Origin: Lewinella sp. JB7 | GTDB lineage: Bacteria; Bacteroidota; Bacteroidia; Chitinophagales; Saprospiraceae | Assembly (NCBI RefSeq): GCF_024297185.1 | Contig: NZ_JANCTD010000001.1 | Coordinates: forward strand, 1 to 64,000 | Direction of reading: 5' to 3' | Length of the DNA stretch: 64,000 nucleotides | In this document: positions 42,058-50,645 of the stretch, in pieces | Numbering within the stretch: the first letter of the stretch is position 1 | Layout: every line of letters starts with the position of its first letter | Notes under the pieces: model-generated | Told to the model about the DNA's origin: nothing | What the model saw: only the letters and a program-made list of their open reading frames with translations | The model's database searches: none | Made by a program: the position numbers and the translations under genes

Positions 42058-44544
42058 CTAGTCGTCCTTTTTCCCGAAGAGCCGCTTGATCCAGGACTTT
42101 TTGCGGTCCTCGCGCCGCTCCTCCTTGCGGTCGTCCTTTTCCAGCTCCCGGGCAATGCGGGCGGCGTATTCACTGGCCGACTCGTTGCGGCGGCGCTCCT
42201 TGTCTTCCACCTTCTCCCGAATTTCCGACTGGTCGAAGCGGCCCAGGGCGCGGGCTACTTCCTCGCTGAGATTGAGGTCGGCGAAGATCGGCATCTCCTC
42301 GAGGTAGTCCGGACAGTCGAGTAGGGCGAGGGTCATTTCGTCCAGCGAAGGAAATCCTCCGCCGGTGAATTGCTCGAGGCCTTTCGTTTGCTGCACTTTG
42401 CGCATGAAGGTGCCCCAGACCGGCATGGCGGTGGCGGTAGCGGAGCCGCGACTAAGGGTGCGAAAATGGACCGCCGGATATTCCGCGCCTACCCAGGTGC
42501 CGACTACCAATTTGGGGGTGAAGCCGAGAAACCATCCGTCCGACTGATCCTGGGTCGTGCCCGTCTTTCCGGCGAGGGCGCCCCGGATGCCGTAGGTCGA
42601 CCGCAGGCGGGCGGCCGTACCGCCGTTCACTACGCCGGCCATCAGGTAAGTGGCGATCTTAGCGGTCTGCTCGTCCAGTACCCGTTGGGTTTCGGTGGGG
42701 CGCTTAAATTCGACGAGCACCTTGCCGTCGCTGTCCTCGATACGGTCGAGGTAGTGGATGCCCGCCGGGCGGCGGCCCTGGTTGGCAAAGGCGCTATAGA
42801 CGGTATTCATCTCGACCAGGTTGGCCTCCACGGTGCCCAGAGCGATGCTGGGAATGGCCTGTACTTCGGTCTCCACGCCCATGGTGTTGATCTGGCTGGC
42901 CACGCTGGGCAATCCGCTGCGGACGGCCATGCTGACGGCTACCGTATTGACGGACTTTGCCAGCCCGCCCCGCATCGAATAGGCCCCCTCGTAGCGGTCG
43001 CCGGGGTTGCCGGGGCGGTAGCCGTTGAACTGGGCGTAAGTTACCTGCTCGGCGGGGGTGTACTCACAGGGTAACACTCCCTGTTCGATGGCGGTAGCGT
43101 ACACGACCGGTTTGATGGTCGACCCGACCTGCCGGCGGCTGTTGACGTGGTCGTACTGTACGTACTGGTAGTCCACCCCCCCTACCCAGGCAAGCACCGT
43201 GCCGGTAGCCGGATCGGTAGCCAGCAGCCCGGCGTTCATGAGGGTGAAGTAGTGCCGCAGGCTGTCCACGGGCCGCATCAGGGTATCGACCGGCGCGGCC
43301 CGGCGACCGTCGTAGATGGTCATGCGGCGGGGCTTGCGCAGTTCCTCCATGATCCGCGCTTCGGAGAGTCCCCGCCGTTCGAGGGCGCGGTAATGGGTGC
43401 TGCGTTTCAGGGCCCCGGAGAAGGCCTCCTCCCAGGGAGCCTGCTTTCGGGACTTCCAGTCGTCGGCCAGGTTCTGCTGGATGCGGGGGAGTTGCTCGAG
43501 TACGGCTTCTTCGGCCAGCTGCTGTAGTTTGGAGTGGAGAGAAACGTAGATGCGTAGCCCGTCGCGGTCCAGATCGTAGGGCCGACCGCTGGGGTGGGTC
43601 AGGTCCGCGAGGGCATTGCGTACGTCGGTCCGCAGCCGCTGCCGGAAGTGGGGGGCCGAGCCGATGCGGTCATTGTCGCGGCGGTAGTTGAGCTTCAGGG
43701 GCAGCTCGGATACGCTGTCGGCTACGGCTACGGGGATGCTGCCGTTCTTGGCCATCAGGTTCAGGACCACATTACGGCGGCCGACGCTTTTTTCCGGGTG
43801 GTTTCGCGGGCTGTAGGTTGTGTTCGCCTTGAGCAGGCCGATGAGGATGGCCGACTCCTGCAGGTTCAGTTTAGCGGCCGGTTTACCGAAAAATCGGTTG
43901 GCGGCGACCTCGATGCCGTAGGCGTTCTCGCCGAAGGGGACGGTGTTCAGGTAGAGATTGAGCAGCTCCTGCTTGGTGTACGCGTCTTCGAGCCGACTGG
44001 CGATGACCATTTCCCGCAGCTTCACCTTGAGCATTCCGAAACGACTGTACTGTCGGCGGGGGTAGAGTTGTTTGGCGAGCTGCTGACTGATGGTGCTGCC
44101 GCCGCCGCCACTGCGGTCGCCCATCAGGACGGTGCGCACCGCTACCCGGAACAGGGCCCGCAGGTCGATGCCCTGGTGCTCGAAGAAGCGGCTGTCCTCG
44201 GTCGCGATCAGCGCCTTGGTGACGTGCGGACTGATACTCTCCGCCGGCACGCTCACCCGGTTGATCTCAAAGTACTTCCCCAGCAGCACGCCGTCGGAAG
44301 CGTACACCGAGGAGGCATCCGCGTTCTCGATGTTGGCGAGTTCTGTTCTGTCCGGAAGATGGCCGTAGGCACCCAGCATCACGCCGGCAAAGAGAAACAG
44401 AAAGAGCACGACGACGATCGCTACGGGGATGGCCACCGCGGTGAGCGCCAGCTTTTGCCAGGAGGAGGTCTTTATGAACTTGCGCGTCTGCTTTACCCAG
44501 CGGTCGAGCGACTGTCGCAGTTTTTGGGAGCGGGATTTCGCCAT
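42058..44544 (-). CDS. Bifunctional penicillin-binding protein 1A (transglycosylase-transpeptidase)
   Basis: An 828-residue class A PBP that polymerises and crosslinks peptidoglycan. A basic cytoplasmic N-terminus precedes one membrane helix (about 32-58). The GT51 transglycosylase domain carries ATEDSRFFEHQGID, the GGGGSTISQQLAKQL motif and KLREMVIASRLE. The transpeptidase domain has the Ser nucleophile in GSTIKP, SVN and KTGTTQDQSDGWF. The C-terminal tail of about 80 residues is highly charged (DKERRRNESASEYAARIARE and a Lys/Arg/Asp run). Whether a partner lipoprotein activates it cannot be told. Confidence 0.96.
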   Translation of the reverse strand: MAKSRSQKLRQSLDRWVKQTRKFIKTSSWQKLALTAVAIPVAIVVVLFLFLFAGVMLGAYGHLPDRTELANIENADASSVYASDGVLLGKYFEINRVSVPAESISPHVTKALIATEDSRFFEHQGIDLRALFRVAVRTVLMGDRSGGGGSTISQQLAKQLYPRRQYSRFGMLKVKLREMVIASRLEDAYTKQELLNLYLNTVPFGENAYGIEVAANRFFGKPAAKLNLQESAILIGLLKANTTYSPRNHPEKSVGRRNVVLNLMAKNGSIPVAVADSVSELPLKLNYRRDNDRIGSAPHFRQRLRTDVRNALADLTHPSGRPYDLDRDGLRIYVSLHSKLQQLAEEAVLEQLPRIQQNLADDWKSRKQAPWEEAFSGALKRSTHYRALERRGLSEARIMEELRKPRRMTIYDGRRAAPVDTLMRPVDSLRHYFTLMNAGLLATDPATGTVLAWVGGVDYQYVQYDHVNSRRQVGSTIKPVVYATAIEQGVLPCEYTPAEQVTYAQFNGYRPGNPGDRYEGAYSMRGGLAKSVNTVAVSMAVRSGLPSVASQINTMGVETEVQAIPSIALGTVEANLVEMNTVYSAFANQGRRPAGIHYLDRIEDSDGKVLVEFKRPTETQRVLDEQTAKIATYLMAGVVNGGTAARLRSTYGIRGALAGKTGTTQDQSDGWFLGFTPKLVVGTWVGAEYPAVHFRTLSRGSATATAMPVWGTFMRKVQQTKGLEQFTGGGFPSLDEMTLALLDCPDYLEEMPIFADLNLSEEVARALGRFDQSEIREKVEDKERRRNESASEYAARIARELEKDDRKEERREDRKKSWIKRLFGKKDD

Positions 44545-44623
44545 AGGGAATAATATCTAGGGTAAACGCGGGCCGGCACCGAATGCGTGTGAGTTCGCCG
44601 CAACACTCGGTGTTATAGAAAAC

Positions 44624-47140
44624 TTACTGGACCTGAAACAGCGCGTTGGCGAAGAGAAACTTGCCGTTCTCCCAGAAGGCCCGGTACAGGGGGTTGTCGA
44701 CGAGGTAGATGACCGTTCCCCGCCGCAGCGGTTCCACCCCGAAGTTGAGGGTTTCCTGGATCTTGCGGTAGGCTTGGTTCCCGACAAAACCCTGCACCCG
44801 CGCACCCGCCCGAATACGTCCGACGTTCCAACCGTTCTCGAGGTAGGCGTAGGCATCCTCGCTCACTTTGAGGGAAGCGTAGCGGTCGCCGATGCCGAAG
44901 CTCAGGGGGTGGGTACCGTCCATCTCGACGTTCACGATGGCTCCGGGGATGTAGCCGGCAATAAAGCGCCGTTCCTGACCCGCGTAGGGCAGCAGTATTT
45001 TTTCCTGTTTCTCCTCTTCGGAAAGGGTGTCCTGGGCCTCCTTGTTCGTCAACCCAAAGCCTTCCCGGCCCGCCAGGCTACCGTTAGCCGCTCCGATGGC
45101 GATAAGCTTGCCGCCGCCCCGCACCCAGGCGGTCAGCGACGAAAGCTCCTCGTCGGTGAATGCGTAGCGGCCTTCGGGTAAGACGAGCACATCATAATCA
45201 CCGTCGAATACCTCGTTTACGTCTTCCCGGTGAAAAACGCTGACGGGGTACTCCAGATCCTGCTCGAAGTAGTACCAGACCTGCCCGAATTCGTTGTTGA
45301 ATACGCCCTCGCCGGAAAGCGTGGCCACCTTCGGTGCGCTGACCAGCGCGTAGTTGCTACTCCCCAGGTCTCCGCCGATCGTGGCGCTGAAGCCGGTCTG
45401 TAGCACCGTGAGTGGCGCCTCGTGCTCGGCCGTCAGCCGCCGCAGCTTCTCCGCGAAGTCGGGCGTTACCCGGTTATCTCCCCGGTTGATGATCATGGTG
45501 CCGGCCGGGAACCGCTGGTCGCCAAAGGAAAAGGCCTGCGCGGAGGTGCGCACCCGAATGCCGGCCCGCAGCAGGGCGGCAAGGTAGCGGGCGCTGGTCA
45601 TCCCCTCCCAGGGTAGGGCGAAGGCGTAGGCCGTCTCGACGTCCTGCCCCGCCAGCGGGTTATCGTAGGCCGGCAGCACGAAGGGTTCGGTGGTGACGTC
45701 CAGTCGCGCGGTGCTGGCCCGCGTCTCCAGCCCGTAGGCGGCGGGAATGGACCAGGCCGTGATGTCGTAGGTCACCGAATCCTCCACAACGGAAGAGGGG
45801 TCGAAGAGTACCTGGGCCAGTACGCCGCGGGGCTGGTGGGCGGAGATGACCAGGTCGCCGGCCATGACCCGCGATTTGCCGCTGCCGCCGCTGCCGTAAT
45901 CAAAACCGTCGAAGTCCCGGGACTGCGTAGCACGACCGTAGCGGATGCCGTTGCGATCGAGTAGGGTAGTCAGGGCCCGAAGCTTACCGGGAGCGTTGCT
46001 TCCACTGATCACGTACGTCCGGTACTTGCCCTGGGGCTGGTTGGTGGCGTTGACGAAGTAGTCCGCGAACTCACTCGTCAGTCGTTCGGCCTCCCGGGAA
46101 GCGATCTCCACCGTGCTGAGGGCCGTGGTGCGGTGGTGAGCAACCCGGTCGTACAGGGTGAGGGTGTCGCCGGTAGGGAGCTCGATGGCCCGGCCGCCCC
46201 GGCCGCCGCCGCCCTGCTCGTAGGTCATGCCGATGGCGCCGTTGAAGGTGGGGTAGGTATCGCCGTAGCTGGGGTAAAGGAGGTCAAAGCGCTCCCGGGT
46301 GAAGTAGAGCCAGCCGTTCTGGTCGAAGTAGCGGGCGTGGTTCTGACCGATCTCGGTCTGGAAGTCGCCCTGCCAGTCGGTGATGTATTCGTGGTAGGGG
46401 GCCGCGGCCGGGGCAAAGTAGTAGGGGGAGGTGTAGCCCTGTTCGTGGAGGTCGGCGTGGATGTGGGGCATCCAGGCGTGATATTTGACAAGGCGCTGCC
46501 GGCTTTCGACCTGGGTTTGCCAGGCCCAGTCGCGGTTCAGGTCGAACAGATAGTGGTTCGTGCGGCCGCCCGGCCAGGGCTCCCGGTGCTCGCGGGTGGT
46601 GCCGTTGGCTTCGACGAAGCGGTTGGCCATTTGGCGGTACCAGTTCGTGTAGCGGTTGTAGCCGTCGGGGTTTTCGCTGGGGTCGAGAAGCACTACGGTG
46701 TTTTCCAGCCATTTGCTGGTTTCCGGGTTGTCGGGATTGGCCAGGTCGTAGAGGACACCCATGCTGGCTTCCGATCCGGCGGCTTCGTTGCCGTGTACGC
46801 TGAAGGAGAGCCACACGATGGCAATGTTGTCGAGGGCCGGGTCGGTGGCGCCGTCGAGCAGTCCCGCCCGGCGCAGATTGTTCTCGCGAATGGCTTCGAT
46901 GCGGGCCAGGTTCTCGGGGGTGCTGACCGTGGCGAGCAGCAACGGGCGATCCTCGTTGGTGAGCCCGTACTGTTCCAGGTTGACGCGGGGGCTCTCCTGA
47001 GCGATGCGTTGGTAATAATTAACCAGCTGGTGGTGGTGGGTAAAGGTCTCGCCGAGCCGGTGGGGCAGGAAGTCGTCGGGGGTGGTGATTTGGGCGCGCA
47101 GCGCGGGAGCAATCAGAAGTAGGAAAAAAAGCAATCGCAT
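44624..47140 (-). CDS. Exported M14 family zinc carboxypeptidase
   Basis: An 838-residue secreted metallopeptidase. A signal peptide (RLLFFLLLIAPALRAQ) is followed by an M14 domain (about 25-330): the zinc motif HxxE in SVHGNEAAGSE, an Arg/Asn region with DLNRDWAWQT, and the second zinc His in HIHADLHEQGY. The remaining roughly 500 residues contain a DJ-1/ThuJ-like stretch (YDVLVLPEGRYAFTDEELSS) seen in large Bacteroidota M14 proteins. It should trim C-terminal residues of peptides or muropeptides outside the cytoplasm. There is no T9SS domain at the C-terminus, so a periplasmic location is likely. Start 47140 matches the signal peptide. Confidence 0.9.
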   Translation of the reverse strand: MRLLFFLLLIAPALRAQITTPDDFLPHRLGETFTHHHQLVNYYQRIAQESPRVNLEQYGLTNEDRPLLLATVSTPENLARIEAIRENNLRRAGLLDGATDPALDNIAIVWLSFSVHGNEAAGSEASMGVLYDLANPDNPETSKWLENTVVLLDPSENPDGYNRYTNWYRQMANRFVEANGTTREHREPWPGGRTNHYLFDLNRDWAWQTQVESRQRLVKYHAWMPHIHADLHEQGYTSPYYFAPAAAPYHEYITDWQGDFQTEIGQNHARYFDQNGWLYFTRERFDLLYPSYGDTYPTFNGAIGMTYEQGGGGRGGRAIELPTGDTLTLYDRVAHHRTTALSTVEIASREAERLTSEFADYFVNATNQPQGKYRTYVISGSNAPGKLRALTTLLDRNGIRYGRATQSRDFDGFDYGSGGSGKSRVMAGDLVISAHQPRGVLAQVLFDPSSVVEDSVTYDITAWSIPAAYGLETRASTARLDVTTEPFVLPAYDNPLAGQDVETAYAFALPWEGMTSARYLAALLRAGIRVRTSAQAFSFGDQRFPAGTMIINRGDNRVTPDFAEKLRRLTAEHEAPLTVLQTGFSATIGGDLGSSNYALVSAPKVATLSGEGVFNNEFGQVWYYFEQDLEYPVSVFHREDVNEVFDGDYDVLVLPEGRYAFTDEELSSLTAWVRGGGKLIAIGAANGSLAGREGFGLTNKEAQDTLSEEEKQEKILLPYAGQERRFIAGYIPGAIVNVEMDGTHPLSFGIGDRYASLKVSEDAYAYLENGWNVGRIRAGARVQGFVGNQAYRKIQETLNFGVEPLRRGTVIYLVDNPLYRAFWENGKFLFANALFQVQ

Positions 47141-47201
47141 CTGGTGGGGATCTGTGGAGCCGCAAAGGTAATTCACGCAAGACCTTACACCGTCCGCGGG
47201 G

Positions 47202-47801
47202 CTACAGGCTCCAACTCCGCCCCCCCACGCTGCTCAGGGGCAGGTCGCCGTTGTACTCACCCGGCGCCGGGTCGTAGTTGAGGACTTCCGTCCCGATGAC
47301 CTCCGAACTGAGGAAGCCCCAGAGCGCCATCGACTTCAGCGAGCGGTAGAATCCAACGGGCGGTTGCTCCCCGACGGCCGTTCCCCAGACGGCGGGTTGG
47401 TACCGCGGCGCTTTCTCGGCCTCGCTGAAGAGTTGCCCTCGTTGGTCGGCCTCCAGTTCGTGGAATACCTTTCCGAAGCGGGTACGGGCATCGTCGTCGA
47501 AGGTCAGAATGCCCGTTCGCATGGGCGACGGTTGATCGCCCGCCGGGGTGGTCGCGGCCATGACTTTATCGATGAAGCGGTCGACACCTACGTCGAGTCC
47601 GCCCGGGGTGTCGGTGGTGGGAAGGAGGGTGTCGACGTAAGCGGTCACGAAGCGGGCCTCGTCGTCGCTGAAGTAAGCGGGGGCCCAGTCGAGTTCCCGG
47701 TCGGGGGAGCAGGATTGCATCAGCCCGAGCACGGAGGGGGCGACGAGCGCGCCTCCGGCCAACCAGCTGATGCGGCGTAAAACTTCTCTGCGGTCCAGCA
47801 T
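47202..47801 (-). CDS. Gluconate 2-dehydrogenase subunit 3-like protein
   Basis: A 199-residue small subunit that accompanies membrane-linked GMC sugar or alcohol dehydrogenases. The N-terminus (LDRREVLRRISWLAGGALVA) looks like a twin-arginine signal, and the hydrophobic part ends at LMQSC, a possible lipobox. The body includes FVTAYVDTLLPTTDTPG and GFYRSLKSMALWGFLSSEVI, family-typical stretches. Its ATG overlaps the stop of the GMC gene by one base (TGATG), so the two are translationally coupled and probably form one complex; the twin-Arg signal could carry the FAD subunit out as a hitchhiker. Confidence 0.9.
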   Translation of the reverse strand: MLDRREVLRRISWLAGGALVAPSVLGLMQSCSPDRELDWAPAYFSDDEARFVTAYVDTLLPTTDTPGGLDVGVDRFIDKVMAATTPAGDQPSPMRTGILTFDDDARTRFGKVFHELEADQRGQLFSEAEKAPRYQPAVWGTAVGEQPPVGFYRSLKSMALWGFLSSEVIGTEVLNYDPAPGEYNGDLPLSSVGGRSWSL

Positions 47802-49507
47802 CAGATGTTCTGTTTGTTGAGTTCGGAAACGGCGTGGTCGGCGGCCCGGGCGGTCAGGGCCATGTAGGTGAGGGAGGGGTTCACGCAAGAGGAGGAGGTC
47901 ATGCAGGCGCCATCGGTGACGAAAACGTTATTGGCCGCGTGCACTTGGTTGTAAGCATTGAGTACCGAGGTTTTCGGGTCGCGACCCATGCGGGCGGTGC
48001 CCATCTCGTGGATGCCGTAGCCCATTTCGTGCTTATTGTCGAAGCCCATCACGTTCTTCAGGCCGGCACGTTCTAGCATTTCCACGGCATCGGTGCGGGC
48101 TTGTTCGTTGAGGGCCAGCTCGTTGGGCCCCCACTCGGCATCGATGCTGAGGGTGGGTTGTCCCCATTTGTCCAGGACGTCGGAATTTAGGGTCACCTTA
48201 TTGCGGTGCTGTGGCAGACTCTCCGAAAAGCCGGTGATGAAGAACTCCCAGGGGCCGGGTCGCAAGAGTTTATCTTTAAAGGCCGCGCCGTGTTCCGGCA
48301 GGTTGGCGGCTTCCCGCGAGCCGCCCCGCCCGGCACCACCCTGGTAGCCAAAACCGCGCACGAACTTATCCGATTTACTGGCCGCATCGACGTTCCAGTA
48401 GCGGGGAATGTAGATGCCATTCGGTCGCCGACCTTTGTAGTAGCGGTCATCGAATCCCTCCACGGTACCCGTGGCGCCTACCCGGTAGGTGTGGTCCATG
48501 AGGTTGTGGCCCAGTTCGCCGCTGTCGTTGCCCAGCCCGTTCTCGAAGCGCTTCGATTTGGAGTTGAGCATGATCTGGGTGGTGGACAGGGCCGACGCGT
48601 TGAGAAAGATCACGCGCGCCTTGTAGTCAATCACCTCGCTGGTCTCGGCGTCGATGACGCGCACGCCGGTGGCCTTGCCCTTCTCGTCGTCGTAGATGAC
48701 CTCCTGGACGATGGAAAAGGGTCGGATGGTCAGATTTCCGGTAGCGTTCGCGGCGGGGAGGGTCGTGGAGTTGGAGCTGAAGTAAGCGCCGTAGGGACAG
48801 CCGTGACTGCAGCGGTTGCGGTACTGGCACTGCCCCCGCCCGTTGTGCGGCACGGTCAGGTGGGCGACCCGGCCGATGATCATGTGGCGACCCGGGTGGT
48901 TCTTCTCGATCCGCTCCCGTACGGCCTTTTCCACGACGTTCATTTCCATCGGGGGCAGGAAGTGGCTATCGGGGAGTTGCTTCAGGCCGAGTTTCGCGCC
49001 GCTGATGCCGGCGAACTTCTCCACGTAGGTGTACCAGGGCTCGATGTCGCGGTAGCGGATGGGCCAGTCGACCCCGTGACCATCCTGGGCATTGGCGGTG
49101 AAGTCGAGGTCGCTCCAGCGGTAGGTCTGTTTGCCCCACAGCAGGGAGCGCCCCCCCATTTGGTGGGCCCTGACCCACAGGAAGGGCTTAACCTCGGTGT
49201 AGGGGTTGTCGCGGTCGTTGGCGTGAAAGTGTTCGGTATCCTTGCCGATAAAACCGGTGCGAATACTTTTGTAGTGCTTATCCTGTTCCTCGGCGGTGAG
49301 GCCGCCGCGCAGCTCCATGTCCCAGGGGTCCACGTTCATGGTTGGGTAGTCCTCGACGTGCTTGACGATGCGCCCGCGCTCCAGGACGAGCGTCCTGAGT
49401 CCCTTCTCGGTGAGCTCCTTTGCCGCCCACCCTCCGGAGATGCCGGAACCCACCACGATGGCGTCGTAGGTCAGTGCCTTGTCGGCATCGATGTTGTAGT
49501 TAGCCAT
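47801..49507 (-). CDS. GMC-family FAD-dependent oxidoreductase
   Basis: A 568-residue FAD enzyme of the glucose-methanol-choline group, of the type paired with gluconate 2-dehydrogenase subunit 3. It has the Rossmann motif VVGSGISGGWAAKELTEKG (about 18-36), LVLERG, a Cys-rich stretch near residue 230 (CQYRNRCSHGCPYGAYFSS) as in sugar dehydrogenases, and a C-terminal block HEMGTARMGRDPKTSVL followed by CVNPSLTYMAL. It lacks its own signal peptide, fitting export with its Tat-type partner. It oxidises an unknown sugar or polyol and should pass electrons to the respiratory chain. Confidence 0.93.
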   Translation of the reverse strand: MANYNIDADKALTYDAIVVGSGISGGWAAKELTEKGLRTLVLERGRIVKHVEDYPTMNVDPWDMELRGGLTAEEQDKHYKSIRTGFIGKDTEHFHANDRDNPYTEVKPFLWVRAHQMGGRSLLWGKQTYRWSDLDFTANAQDGHGVDWPIRYRDIEPWYTYVEKFAGISGAKLGLKQLPDSHFLPPMEMNVVEKAVRERIEKNHPGRHMIIGRVAHLTVPHNGRGQCQYRNRCSHGCPYGAYFSSNSTTLPAANATGNLTIRPFSIVQEVIYDDEKGKATGVRVIDAETSEVIDYKARVIFLNASALSTTQIMLNSKSKRFENGLGNDSGELGHNLMDHTYRVGATGTVEGFDDRYYKGRRPNGIYIPRYWNVDAASKSDKFVRGFGYQGGAGRGGSREAANLPEHGAAFKDKLLRPGPWEFFITGFSESLPQHRNKVTLNSDVLDKWGQPTLSIDAEWGPNELALNEQARTDAVEMLERAGLKNVMGFDNKHEMGYGIHEMGTARMGRDPKTSVLNAYNQVHAANNVFVTDGACMTSSSCVNPSLTYMALTARAADHAVSELNKQNI

Positions 49508-49623
49508 GTGTTCTTCGATCGACGTTCAGCGGGAAAGGTAGGAATTCACGGTGTATTATTCCGGCTCTCCGGACGCGGTTTTGGGCACCCTGCTTACCGC
49601 TTAATGTCCGTCCGTCCCCCCGT

Positions 49624-50592
49624 TCACGGATCGGCAACCTCACCCGCCAGGCCCCTTCTTGTGCCTACTCCGGTACGATGTTTCGGAAGCCGGCCTACCT
49701 GCAGCACGACGCCCAGGCGCAGGGAGGTGTAGGTCAGATCGTGAAGCCCGAGTTGCAGGCGACCGTAGTACTGCACCAAATGGTCTTCTCTCCGGGTGCG
49801 CAGGGAAAACCGGTAGACGACGGGCCGGTCGCCGTCGTTGAGGTAGCCGATGTAGCCCCCTAGGCCGGTCCGCAGCTCTACCTTGTTAAGGCTCAGTTCG
49901 GATCCCAGACCGTACAGGAAGGCATCGTTCTGGGGGTTATGGTCCCGGTAGGTTTGCCAGACGTAAAAGCCCACCATGGCGAAGGGACGTATGCTCGCCC
50001 CCGCTGCCGCGAGGGAGTAGGTTTTGCCGACCGAAAGGTCGAAGAAGTAGCCCGGCGTATCGGTGAAGCGAGCCGCTGATAGTCGGTTGCCGGAGGCCGT
50101 GCGCAAATTGACGGCCAGGAGCACGTCGGGCAAGCGGGGGTGGTCGCGCACCAACTGAACGTGGGTACCCAAATAAACATCGCCATTGGCCACGCCCCGA
50201 CCGTCGTAATCCCGGGCCCGCCGGGCATCGCGGGTTGCGGGGGTCATACGGTAGTGTTCGATCGGGACGCTGCCGATTCGCAGGCCCACGCGGTCGGAGA
50301 AGAGCGGCAGGAAAAGTCGAAGATGAAGGTTCTGGGTATCGTCGCCCCGGCTGAAGTGCCCTTCCGTGTCCAGCTGAAACTCGGCGTCCCGTCGGATCGA
50401 TCCGTTACGCAGGAAGGGCACGGGCAGGGCGTTGGGGCCCATGAAGGCGGGGGACAGGATGAGGTAGTCCTGCCAGGGGGAGACGCCGTCCCAGTCATGA
50501 CGATCGTTCCACCAGGCATAGTCCTGTCCCCTCGCCACTACTCCGCAGAGCAACAGCGCCCCCGCCCAGAGGAGGTAAGCGTACGGCCGCAT
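49624..50592 (-). CDS. Predicted outer-membrane beta-barrel protein, unknown function
   Basis: A 322-residue exported protein with a signal peptide (YLLWAGALLLCGVVARGQ). The mature part has alternating hydrophobic and polar residues and many aromatic belts (for example VGLRIGSVPIEHYRM, PDVLLAVNLRTASGNRLSAA, YFFDLSVGKTYSLAAAGASI), as expected for a 10-14 strand barrel. I do not recognise a named family. Near the N-terminus DYAWWNDRHDWDGVSPWQDY is striking. It is not tightly linked to the GMC genes (116 nt) and reads in the same direction. The last residues (HRTGVGTRRGLAGEVADP) do not look like a barrel end. Confidence 0.7.
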   Translation of the reverse strand: MRPYAYLLWAGALLLCGVVARGQDYAWWNDRHDWDGVSPWQDYLILSPAFMGPNALPVPFLRNGSIRRDAEFQLDTEGHFSRGDDTQNLHLRLFLPLFSDRVGLRIGSVPIEHYRMTPATRDARRARDYDGRGVANGDVYLGTHVQLVRDHPRLPDVLLAVNLRTASGNRLSAARFTDTPGYFFDLSVGKTYSLAAAGASIRPFAMVGFYVWQTYRDHNPQNDAFLYGLGSELSLNKVELRTGLGGYIGYLNDGDRPVVYRFSLRTRREDHLVQYYGRLQLGLHDLTYTSLRLGVVLQVGRLPKHRTGVGTRRGLAGEVADP

Positions 50593-50645
50593 ACCCTAAA
50601 ATAGGGTTTTCCGGCGGTGCCGTGGGTGCTTTGTTGGGGGGGCTA

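Noticed and set aside
44590-44623. Hairpin AACAC-TCG-GTGTT after the M14 gene as its terminator
   Set aside because: Read on the minus strand, the T run comes before the stem rather than after it, so the arrangement is wrong for an intrinsic terminator.
46133-47122. 329-residue plus-strand frame opposite the M14 peptidase
   Set aside because: Val/Gly-rich mirror sequence; the minus-strand gene has a signal peptide and intact zinc motifs.
48206-49732. 508-residue plus-strand frame opposite the GMC gene
   Set aside because: No recognisable motif; the FAD motif and family similarity are on the minus strand.
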